A stretch of 6,901 bases of DNA from assembly GCA_031280115.1 (NCBI GenBank), contig JAITHF010000202.1, positions 1-6,901 on the forward strand, read 5' to 3'. Numbering within the stretch: position 1 is the stretch's first letter; the number at the start of each line of letters is the position of its first letter. Both the position numbers and the translations under genes were made by a program. The notes under the pieces were generated by a model that did no database searches, was not told the DNA's origin, and saw nothing but the letters and a program-made list of their open reading frames with translations. Below, in pieces: positions 1 to 5,949 of this stretch. The stretch comes from Spirochaetaceae bacterium (GTDB lineage: Bacteria; Spirochaetota; Spirochaetia; Treponematales; Breznakiellaceae).

Positions 1-248
1 GTTTTATGGTGTTCAGGGCGATTTCCAAAGAGTTGGACCGGCGCCGGCGTTTAGAAGAAGAAGAGCGGGCGCGCCGGGAGCAGGCTATGCGGGACCAGAT
101 GCTTATGCAAGCCGAGGAAGGCTCGGAAGTACCCCTGTCCGCTGAAGAACAAGCCCGCATGAGTTTGTACGAAAATATCGCTAATATGGCTAAAGACCAT
201 CCTGACGGGGTAGCGCAGCTTATTAGAACGTGGCTTTTGGAGGAATAA
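1..248 (+). CDS. fliF: Flagellar M-ring protein FliF, C-terminal end (partial)
   Basis: This is the last 81 codons of FliF, the membrane protein that forms the MS-ring of the flagellar basal body. The frame is open to the left edge, so the first visible ATG (base 6) is an internal Met and not a start. The visible part begins just after the second membrane segment. It continues as a highly charged Arg/Glu-rich stretch (E-L-D-R-R-R-R-L-E-E-E-E) and ends in the conserved cytoplasmic tail, N-M-A-K-D-H-P-D-G-V-A-Q-L-I-R-T-W-L-L-E-E. In this family the tail binds the N-terminal domain of FliG, and fliG follows after three bases. The stop is TAA at 246-248. The fliG ribosome-binding site (GGAGG, 239-243) lies inside the last codons of this gene, which suggests translational coupling. 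The assignment rests on the tail motif and on the gene order. Confidence 0.93.
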   Translation, partial: FMVFRAISKELDRRRRLEEEERARREQAMRDQMLMQAEEGSEVPLSAEEQARMSLYENIANMAKDHPDGVAQLIRTWLLEE

Positions 249-251
249 AGA

Positions 252-1292
252 ATGGCAAAAGCATCAGCCGCTTCAGGAGCGAAAAAAGGGGCGAAAGACA
301 CCAATGGAAGGCAGAAAGCCGCTATTTTTCTGGTTTCTATTGGCTCCCAGGTTTCCTCGGAAATATTTAAGTATCTGAGGGAAGATGAAATTGAAACCTT
401 AACCTTTGAGATTGCCCGGCTTGAAACCGTAGAAACTGAACAGAAAGACGCTATTCTGCAAGAGTTTCAGGAACTTATGATGGCAAATCAATTTATCAGT
501 ACCGGCGGTATTGATTATGCCCGGGAGCTTCTGGAGAAAGCCCTGGGAAGCCAAAAAGCGGTGGATGTTATTAACCGCTTAACCTCCAGTTTGCAAGTCC
601 GTCCTTTTGACTTTATCCGCCGGACTGATCCGGCTCATCTGCTTAACTTTATCCAGCAGGAACACCCCCAGACTATTGCCCTTATCTTGGCGTATTTAGA
701 GCCGAATAAAGCGTCAGTCATCATCCAGAACCTCCCCAATGAGGTGCAGACCGACGTGGCCCGGCGGATCGCTACTATGGACCGTACTAGCCCTGAAGTC
801 CTGCGGGAGGTGGAGCGGGTTCTGGAAAAGAAACTCTCCACCCTGTCCAGTGAAGATTATACCGCCGCAGGCGGCGTGGAAAGCATCGTCGAAATCCTTA
901 ACCTGGTGGACAGAACGTCGGAAAAACAGATCATCGAAGCCCTGGAAGGAGATGATCCCGAATTGGCCGAGGAAATCAAGAAGCGGATGTTTGTGTTCGA
1001 GGATATTGTTATGCTTGATGACAAGTCCATCCAAAAGGTGATGCGGGAGGTTGATTCCGCTGAACTGGCTAAGGCGCTTAAATCGGTTGACGCGGAAGTG
1101 CAGGACAAGATATTCCGCAATATGAGTAAGCGCGCCGCAGGGATGCTCAAGGAAGATATGGAATTTATGGGGCCGGTACGGCTCAAAGACGTGGAAGAGG
1201 CGCAGCAAAAAATCGTCTCGATTATTCGAAAACTTGAGGAAAGCGGTGAAATTATTGTTGCCCGTGCCGGAGAAGATGAATTGGTGGTATAA
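252..1292 (+). CDS. fliG: Flagellar motor switch protein FliG (FliG2 type)
   Basis: FliG is the rotor protein that links the FliF ring to the C-ring and takes torque from the stator. The 346-residue length is usual for the family. A Lys/Ala-rich leader (about 1-20) precedes the FliF-binding N-domain (about 20-115). The middle domain carries the hallmark E-H-P-Q-T at residues 137-141. A Gly-Gly hinge lies at 207-208. The C-terminal torque domain (about 245-340) has the M-F-V-F-E-D-I motif at 246-252 and a charged ridge: D256, D257, K258, R265, E266, D268, then K286, R289, K293 and R294. The ATG at 252 is chosen because GGAGG (239-243) sits eight bases upstream and the protein aligns well from there. 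Spirochaetes often carry two FliG paralogues, and the copy between fliF and fliH is usually FliG2; that name is an inference from position. No defect is visible. Confidence 0.98.
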   Translation: MAKASAASGAKKGAKDTNGRQKAAIFLVSIGSQVSSEIFKYLREDEIETLTFEIARLETVETEQKDAILQEFQELMMANQFISTGGIDYARELLEKALGSQKAVDVINRLTSSLQVRPFDFIRRTDPAHLLNFIQQEHPQTIALILAYLEPNKASVIIQNLPNEVQTDVARRIATMDRTSPEVLREVERVLEKKLSTLSSEDYTAAGGVESIVEILNLVDRTSEKQIIEALEGDDPELAEEIKKRMFVFEDIVMLDDKSIQKVMREVDSAELAKALKSVDAEVQDKIFRNMSKRAAGMLKEDMEFMGPVRLKDVEEAQQKIVSIIRKLEESGEIIVARAGEDELVV

Positions 1293-1295
1293 GAC

Positions 1296-2240
1296 ATGAC
1301 AAAAACAGTGTTCAGATACAGTGAAATCGAAATCAACGAAACCAAGATTTTTCTTGACCCGCCGTTGGCTCTCACTGAAATGGTTGTTCCGGAAGTAGAA
1401 GATATAGCCGAAGAAGCATACGAGGGGCCTACTATAGAAGAACTTCGCCGGGAAGCGGAGCTCTTTAAGAGCCAGTGGGAGTCTGAACGGGAAACTATGA
1501 TGCGCTCGGCTAAACTGGAAGTGGAACGTATCATTAAAGAAGCCGAGGATGAGGCGTTTCAAGAGGTAAGCCGTAAAACCGATGAAGCCGAAGCCTTAAA
1601 ACAGGACGCCCAAGCCGAAGCCGAGCGGATTATCGCCGGAGCCAAACAGAAAGCCGCAGAGATTGTTGCCGCGTCCCAAGCCGATATCGAAGCCCAGCGG
1701 AAAAAGGCGGAAGAACAAGGGGAGGCTGCGGGGCGTGAAGCGGGATTCCAGCAGGGCAAAATCGAAGTGGACCGGCTTATTGAGCGGACCCAAACGGTAC
1801 TTGAGCGCGCTCAGGATAAACGCGCCGAAATCTTGGTGGAAACAGAGCAGCGGATTATTGACCTTGTAATCCTCATTGCCCGAAAAGTTATTAAAACGAT
1901 CTCCGAAAACCAGCGGGACGTGATTGCGGCCAACGTGCAGGAAGCCCTCCGTAAGGTAAAGGGGCGCGGAGATGTTATCATACGGGTACACACTGCGGAT
2001 TTACAGCTTGCCACCGGCCATATCAAGAATTTTATTCAGACTTTGGAAAGATCAAGCAACATTCAGGTTCAGGAAGATTCATCAGTTGATAAAGGAGGGT
2101 GTATCATCGAAACCGATTTCGGTGAAATCGACGCCCGCATTTCCAGCCAGCTTATGGAACTGGAAACAAAAATCATGGAAATCGTTCCTATAAAAACAAA
2201 GCCGAAAGCCGCCTATACTTCCGATCAAGAGAAAGGCTAA
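1296..2240 (+). CDS. fliH: Flagellar assembly protein FliH (export ATPase regulator)
   Basis: FliH binds the FliI ATPase as a dimer, holds it at the export gate and restrains its activity. The 314-residue protein has an acidic N-terminal region (about 1-50), then a long Ala/Glu/Lys-rich coiled coil (about 48-160). Within the coil is a run of GxxxG spacings with glycines at 142, 146, 150 and 154, a known FliH signature. The C-terminal FliI-binding domain (about 165-300) includes the conserved G-G-C-I-I-E-T-D-F-G-E-I-D-A-R near 267-281. The protein is longer than enterobacterial FliH because of the extended N-terminal region and coil, as I would expect in spirochaetes. The ATG at 1296 follows the fliG stop by three bases, with only a weak GGTGG as a possible ribosome site, so expression probably depends on coupling to fliG. 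The next gene is the partner ATPase. Confidence 0.95.
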   Translation: MTKTVFRYSEIEINETKIFLDPPLALTEMVVPEVEDIAEEAYEGPTIEELRREAELFKSQWESERETMMRSAKLEVERIIKEAEDEAFQEVSRKTDEAEALKQDAQAEAERIIAGAKQKAAEIVAASQADIEAQRKKAEEQGEAAGREAGFQQGKIEVDRLIERTQTVLERAQDKRAEILVETEQRIIDLVILIARKVIKTISENQRDVIAANVQEALRKVKGRGDVIIRVHTADLQLATGHIKNFIQTLERSSNIQVQEDSSVDKGGCIIETDFGEIDARISSQLMELETKIMEIVPIKTKPKAAYTSDQEKG

Positions 2241-2245
2241 GGGTT

Positions 2246-3607
2246 ATGGAAACCCTGCTTGAAAAGTATATCGAAGCCGCTAAACAGGTAGATCCAATAA
2301 AATGCGTAGGGCGTATCTCTAAAGTTCAGGGCCTGCTTATTGAAAGCCGGGGGCCTGCGGCTATTATCGGGGAGATCTGCCGTATCGAAGCCCCCAGAAA
2401 AAGAGGCGTTATCGAAGCTGAAGTGGTGGGCCTGCGGGATGAGACGGTCCAGCTTATGGCGTATCAGGAAACCGGCGGTATTGAGGTGGGAAACCGGGTG
2501 GTTGCCTCCGGGCGCGAGCTGGAAGTGCCGGTCTCGCCGAAACTTTTGGGGCGGGTGCTTAACGCCCAGGGGCAGGCTGTTGACGGCAAAGGGGCTGTTC
2601 AGTCCGCGCTGTATTATCCGGCTATGGGTTCCCCGCCGGACCCGCTGAAACGGAAACGGGTAACAAAGCGGGTATGCACCGGCGTACGGGCCATTGACGG
2701 GCTTTTGACGGTTGGCAGGGGCCAGAGGCTGGGCATCTTCGCCGGAACCGGCGTGGGAAAATCAACCCTTTTAGGCATGATTGCCCGCAACACCGACGCG
2801 GACGTGAATGTGGTCGCCCTCATAGGCGAGCGGGGGCGGGAAGTCAACGACTTTATCGAAAACGATCTTGGCCCGGAGGGGCTTGCGCGGAGCGTCCTCA
2901 TCGTTACCCCCTCCAATTCGCCGCCTTTATCCCGCCTGCGCGGCGCCTATGTGGCAACCGCGGCAGCCGAATACTTTCGGGACCAGGGGCTTGATGTGAT
3001 GCTGCTCTTTGATTCAGTAACCCGCTTCGCCCGGGCCCAGCGGGAAATCGGCCTTGCCATCGGGGAGCCTCCTGCCACGCGGGGGTATACGCCTAGTATG
3101 TTCGACCAGATGCCCAAGCTCCTTGAACGGTGCGGCACCTCCGAAAAGGGAACTATTACCGGTTTCTACACGGTGCTTGTGGACGGCGACGACCTTGACG
3201 AGCCGGTATCCGATACGGCCCGGGGCATCCTTGACGGGCACATCGTGCTTTCCCGTTCCCTTGCCCAGGGGTACCATTATCCGGCCATTGACATCCTTGC
3301 CAGCATCTCCCGCCTGGCGCCGGAGGTATCGGGGCCGGCAACCAATAAAGCGGCGGGGGTTATGCGGCGGCTCATCGCGCTCTATGCCGAAAACGAAGAC
3401 CTTATCAACGTGGGCGCCTATCACGCCGGTTCCAACAGCGCCATTGACGAAGCCGTTGAAAAGCACAGCGAGATTAGGGCGTTTCTTATACAGGAAGTAA
3501 CCGAAAAGTCCTCTATACAGGATACGCTTTCTCAGATGGCGCGTATTGCCGGCAGCCCCATACCGGAAACAGAAACAGACATAAAAACAAAACAGGCTAA
3601 GGAATAA
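2246..3607 (+). CDS. fliI: Flagellum-specific export ATPase FliI
   Basis: FliI is the hexameric F1-type ATPase of the flagellar type III export apparatus. It unfolds or releases substrates and chaperones at the cytoplasmic face of the gate. At 453 residues it is full length. The N-terminal beta-barrel spans about 20-90. The Walker A loop A-G-T-G-V-G-K-S-T lies at 166-174 (catalytic K172). The G-E-R-G-R-E-V motif carries the catalytic Glu at 195. Walker B is V-M-L-L-F-D, ending at D256, and is followed by S-V-T-R-F-A-R-A-Q-R-E. The family signature G-E-P-P-A-T-R-G-Y-T-P-S lies at 273-284. An arginine-finger candidate is R356 in S-I-S-R-L. The C-terminal helical domain ends in a Lys/Thr-rich tail. 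The ATG at 2246 lies five bases after the fliH stop, and GAAAGG at 2231-2236 can serve as ribosome site. All catalytic residues are present. The G+C content is clearly higher than in fliG and fliH. Confidence 0.98.
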   Translation: METLLEKYIEAAKQVDPIKCVGRISKVQGLLIESRGPAAIIGEICRIEAPRKRGVIEAEVVGLRDETVQLMAYQETGGIEVGNRVVASGRELEVPVSPKLLGRVLNAQGQAVDGKGAVQSALYYPAMGSPPDPLKRKRVTKRVCTGVRAIDGLLTVGRGQRLGIFAGTGVGKSTLLGMIARNTDADVNVVALIGERGREVNDFIENDLGPEGLARSVLIVTPSNSPPLSRLRGAYVATAAAEYFRDQGLDVMLLFDSVTRFARAQREIGLAIGEPPATRGYTPSMFDQMPKLLERCGTSEKGTITGFYTVLVDGDDLDEPVSDTARGILDGHIVLSRSLAQGYHYPAIDILASISRLAPEVSGPATNKAAGVMRRLIALYAENEDLINVGAYHAGSNSAIDEAVEKHSEIRAFLIQEVTEKSSIQDTLSQMARIAGSPIPETETDIKTKQAKE

Positions 3608-3613
3608 TACGGC

Positions 3614-4468
3614 ATGAAACGGTTTGCCTTCGGGCTTGAAAAAGTGCTGGGCCTTCGCAGGCATCGGGAGCGGGAAACCGAGACTGCCCTGGGGAAGGCG
3701 GTAGGCGCGCTCACGGCGCTTGAGCAGCGTATCAACAGCGCAGCCGCAGAGCGGGCGCGGGTGTCGGCGCATCCGCCTGAGGCCCGGGACATTCCGGCGT
3801 TTGACCGGTACATCCTGCGGCTTGAACATGAAAAAGCGGCGTTTTTACAGGAAAAAGCCCGGGCGGAACAGAAGGCTGAGGAGGCGCGGCAGGTCTATCT
3901 CGAAGCCGCCCGGGACCGTAAAATTATCGATAAGGTAAAAGAACGCCGGCGCGGGGAATACTGCAAACGTACGGCCCGGGAGGAAACCAAGATACTGGAC
4001 GACCTTGCCAGCAGCGCAAAGATCCGGGCCGGGGGCGAGGCGCAGCAGGGGGTTATTGCAAAAAATGCAAATAATACGAAAGGCGGCGGCGGCGGGATTA
4101 TGCGGGGCCTTATGGTCTTGCTTTTTACGGGCCTTGGGGCGGGGCTTTTCGGCGCCGGGCAGAAAGAGAAAACCTTCGCGCCCCTTGATTTGAGCGGTCT
4201 GCCGAACGGGATTTATAAGGGGTCGTCTGAAAACTGGCCTGTTGCAGCTGATGTGGATGTGCTTATCCAAGAGGGCGCTATTGCGCGGGTGGTGATTACC
4301 CGCCATCGGGAAGGGCTGGGGGAAAAAGCCGAGGCCGTTGCGGAGCGGGTTATTGCGTCCCAGTCTTTGAACGTAGACGCAGTAAGCGGCGCCACACTGA
4401 GCAGCATAACGATCCTGCAAGCCATTGAAAGCGCGTTAAAACCCCCGAAGAGGCTTAGCGGCTCATAG
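3614..4468 (+). CDS. fliJ: FliJ-like export chaperone fused to an FMN-binding domain
   Basis: The first ~145 of 284 residues look like FliJ, the coiled-coil stalk protein of the flagellar export ATPase. The start is M-K-R-F-A-F-G-L-E-K-V-L, followed by long charged helices and the FliJ-like end K-V-K-E-R-R-R-G-E-Y and E-E-T-K-I-L-D-D-L (about 107-131). This position directly after fliI is where fliJ is expected. The frame then runs through a linker with five glycines (157-161) and a hydrophobic segment starting at M163 (about 163-182). It ends in an FMN_bind-type domain (about 198-277), from G-I-Y-K-G (199-203) to D-A-V-S-G-A-T-L-S-S (255-264). T261 is the Thr that ApbE-type transferases modify covalently with FMN outside the cytoplasm. 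The predicted topology is FliJ inside and flavin domain in the periplasm. The segment at 163-182 also resembles a signal peptide, so M163 (base 4100) could be the start of a separate secreted protein, though no good ribosome site is visible there. AAGGA at 3599-3603 supports the upstream start. Confidence 0.8.
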   Translation: MKRFAFGLEKVLGLRRHRERETETALGKAVGALTALEQRINSAAAERARVSAHPPEARDIPAFDRYILRLEHEKAAFLQEKARAEQKAEEARQVYLEAARDRKIIDKVKERRRGEYCKRTAREETKILDDLASSAKIRAGGEAQQGVIAKNANNTKGGGGGIMRGLMVLLFTGLGAGLFGAGQKEKTFAPLDLSGLPNGIYKGSSENWPVAADVDVLIQEGAIARVVITRHREGLGEKAEAVAERVIASQSLNVDAVSGATLSSITILQAIESALKPPKRLSGS

Positions 4469-4478
4469 CAGGGCCTTT

Positions 4479-4510
4479 ATGGGGGGTTTGGGGGGTCTAT
4501 GACCCCCCAT
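4479..4510. repeat. G-run hairpin with two alternative pairings
   Basis: Two six-G runs precede one six-C run just after the fliJ stop. ATGGGGGG (4479-4486) pairs perfectly with CCCCCCAT (4503-4510). GGGGGGTC (4490-4497) pairs perfectly with GACCCCCC (4501-4508) around a three-base TAT loop. Only one of the two eight-pair stems can form at a time. No T-run follows directly, so alone it is not a classical intrinsic terminator. It could protect the 3' end of the flagellar mRNA or be a copy of a dispersed genomic repeat; neither can be settled from this window. Confidence 0.55.
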
Positions 4511-4523
4511 ATCTTCTAAAAGA

Positions 4524-4548
4524 GGCGCGGAAGCGCCAATAATTTTTT
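4524..4548 (+). terminator. Probable intrinsic terminator of the flagellar operon
   Basis: A five-pair stem, GGCGC (4524-4528) with GCGCC (4533-4537), closes a GGAA loop of GNRA type. After AATAA come six T (4543-4548). The T-run starts five bases after the stem and the stem is short, so strength is uncertain. Its place 56 bases after the last flagellar codon, right behind the G-run hairpin, fits the end of a transcript. Confidence 0.5.
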
Positions 4549-4561
4549 GAGCGCGGCGGGA

Positions 4562-4610
4562 AAACCGGTTTATTTTGCACGCAAAATAAGTTTCTTTGCA
4601 CGCAAAATAA
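4562..4610. promoter_or_regulatory. Palindrome cluster with 21-base-period direct repeat, possible operator
   Basis: AAACCGGTTT (4562-4571) is a perfect ten-base palindrome. It overlaps TTATTTTGC (4570-4578), which is the reverse complement of GCAAAATAA (4581-4589) across a two-base gap. The 16-base unit TTTGCACGCAAAATAA occurs at 4574-4589 and again exactly at 4595-4610, 21 bases later, about two helical turns. Such spacing puts two sites on the same DNA face, as for paired binding of a regulator. No convincing promoter boxes accompany it, so the regulatory role is an inference; a stem-loop acting in RNA is an alternative. Confidence 0.4.
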
Positions 4611-4655
4611 AGCCGCCTGTACACGGTTTAAGCGCCCCTGGACCTGAACAACGCA

Positions 4656-4680
4656 AGCAGGCTTCCCTTTCCCGCCTGCT
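4656..4680. repeat. Seven-pair inverted repeat in the intergenic region
   Basis: AGCAGGC (4656-4662) pairs perfectly with GCCTGCT (4674-4680) across an 11-base pyrimidine loop. No T-run follows on the plus strand, so I do not call it a terminator. It lies about 70 bases upstream of the methyltransferase pseudogene and could be part of that gene's leader. The rest of 4611-4752 shows no coding or RNA gene that I can recognise. Confidence 0.35.
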
Positions 4681-4740
4681 CACAGCAAGAGGGCCCAGTC
4701 TGGCGGCGCGGGGGCCTTGAGAACCATCCTAATCCGGCTC

Positions 4741-4746
4741 AAGAGG
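4741..4746 (+). promoter_or_regulatory. Ribosome-binding site of the decayed methyltransferase gene
   Basis: AAGAGG lies six bases before the TTG at 4753. It supports that TTG as the original start. The later in-frame TTG at 4837 lies downstream of the conserved Y-I-G-N-K-R motif and would lose it. Confidence 0.5.
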
Positions 4747-4752
4747 TTTAAT

Positions 4753-5885
4753 TTGGAAATTTTTGACGGCCTGTATGAAAATACCGATTATTTAACCACC
4801 TAAATCATCACCTATATTGGGAACAAGCGTTCTCTTTTGGGCTTTATTGCCGCAGGGATCAGGATTGTTCAAAAGCGCCTGCAAAAAACCAAACTGCGTA
4901 TCTTTGACGTTTTTACCGGTTCCGGCATTGCGGCGCGGTACTGCAAACAATTTTCAAGCCTGCTTATCGCAAACGGCCTCGAACCATACGCTTCGCTGAC
5001 AGGCGCATGTTATCTGTCTAACAAAGACGAATTGCCTATGCCGCTCTTAAAAGATATCTATTGCCGGCTCTGTGAAGAGGCCGCTGGCGCGTCCTTGAAA
5101 GAAGGGGTTATCGCGCGCTTCTATTCCCCAAAGGACGACGATACGATACAAAAAGGCGAACGGGTTTTTTACACCCGCAGAAACGCGATGTATATTGATA
5201 CGATGCGCCGCCGTATTGAGGCGGTTCCGGCGCAGTATCAAAAATACTTTCTCGCGCCGCTGCTTGCGGAAAGCTCTGTTCGCGCGAATACGTCCGGCGT
5301 ATTTAAGGGGTTCCACAAAAACAGGGAATCCGGGAAAGGGCAATTCGGCGGCGGGAACTGGGACGCCCTTTCCCGCATAACAGGCCCTATTGTTTTGCCG
5401 TTTCCCGTTTTCAGTAACTTTAACGGCGAATATAAAATATATAACGGGGATTCAAACATGATTATCCAAGAGGCGCCTGAGGTTGATCTTGCGTATCTTG
5501 CCCGCCCTACAACCAGCATCCCTACGGCTCAAATTATTTTATGCTTAACGTGATACTTGAGAACGCCTATCCTGAAAAGATAAGCAAGGTTTCAGGGATT
5601 CCCCCTCATTGGAAGCGGTCCGCCTATAATAAAAAACGGTCCGCCTCTTCGGCGCTGTCCGATTTAGCCGCCAACATAAAAGCAAAGTTTGTCCTTATAT
5701 CCTGTAATTCAGAAGGTTTTATACCTCCTTATGAAATGAAAGCCATGCTGGAAAAAATCGGAAGGCTGCAAGTCTTGGAAACCGGTTATACCGCGTTCCG
5801 GGGGTGCAGAAATCTTTCCCGCCTTGCAGGGCAGGGCCGCCGGCCTCTTGGCGTTACTGAATATCTTTATGTATTGGAGAAATAA
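4753..5885 (+). pseudogene. Decayed D12-class adenine-specific DNA methyltransferase
   Basis: The reconstructed protein (about 377 codons) matches the D12 class of N6-adenine DNA methyltransferases, which transfer a methyl group from S-adenosylmethionine to adenine in a specific site. In order it shows Y-I-G-N-K-R-S-L-L (from 4813), the SAM-binding F-D-V-F-T-G-S-G (from 4900), N-G-L-E where N-D-L-E is usual, Q-K-G-E-R-V-F-Y-T-R, N-T-S-G-V-F-K-G-F and L-P-F-P-V-F-S-N-F. In the second frame come N-Q-H-P-Y-G-S-N-Y-F, S-G-I-P-P-H-W, C-N-S-E-G-F-I and V-T-E-Y-L-Y-V-L-E-K. Three lesions are visible. A TAA at 4801-4803 (codon 17) stands where CAA (Gln) is likely. Asp is replaced by Gly in N-D-L-E. 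One base, probably A, is missing between 5500 and 5501, destroying the Asp codon of catalytic D-P-P-Y and shifting the frame. The TTG start at 4753 is supported by AAGAGG at 4741. No restriction gene is adjacent; it may be the remnant of a solitary methyltransferase or of a lost restriction-modification system. Confidence 0.9.
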
Positions 5886-5900
5886 CGCGCCTTGGCGTGG

Positions 5901-5937
5901 GCCCCGCCTCTAGGCCGGCCAGTGGCGGCGGCGGGGC
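5901..5937. repeat. G+C-rich hairpin between methyltransferase remnant and HAD gene
   Basis: GCCCCGCC (5901-5908) pairs perfectly with GGCGGGGC (5930-5937). The 21-base loop contains the palindrome GGCCGGCC (5913-5920). The stem starts 16 bases after the methyltransferase stop and ends 12 bases before the HAD start. No T-run follows, so it is at best a weak or factor-assisted terminator. In RNA it would sit directly upstream of the HAD ribosome site and could limit its access; this is an inference. Confidence 0.4.
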
Positions 5938-5949
5938 GGATATGCTAAT

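Noticed and set aside
714..1562. Long minus-strand open frame (282 codons) across fliG and fliH
   Set aside because: It lies fully antisense to two clearly real genes, has no recognisable motif and is rich in Phe/His/Arg as expected of a shadow frame.
3054..3500. Plus-strand frame of 148 codons inside fliI
   Set aside because: It is out of frame within the conserved ATPase and matches no family I know.
3014..3829. Minus-strand open frame of 271 codons opposite fliI and fliJ
   Set aside because: It is antisense to the conserved FliI catalytic region; its composition follows from high G+C codon use on the other strand.
4570..4610. CRISPR-like repeat
   Set aside because: Only two 16-base copies separated by five bases; no spacer-sized gaps and no further units.
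4469..4752. tRNA or other structured RNA gene, or mobile-element end
   Set aside because: No tRNA arms, CCA end or conserved loops are visible, and no transposase fragment or terminal inverted repeat pair brackets the methyltransferase remnant.
4817..4999. Plus-strand frame of 60 codons at the start of the methyltransferase region
   Set aside because: It overlaps the methyltransferase frame that carries Y-I-G-N-K-R and F-T-G-S-G, and shows no motif of its own.
5497..5541. Programmed frameshift joining the two methyltransferase halves
   Set aside because: There is no clear slippery heptamer, a -1 slip gives A-P-P-Y without the catalytic Asp, and a separate nonsense codon lies upstream.
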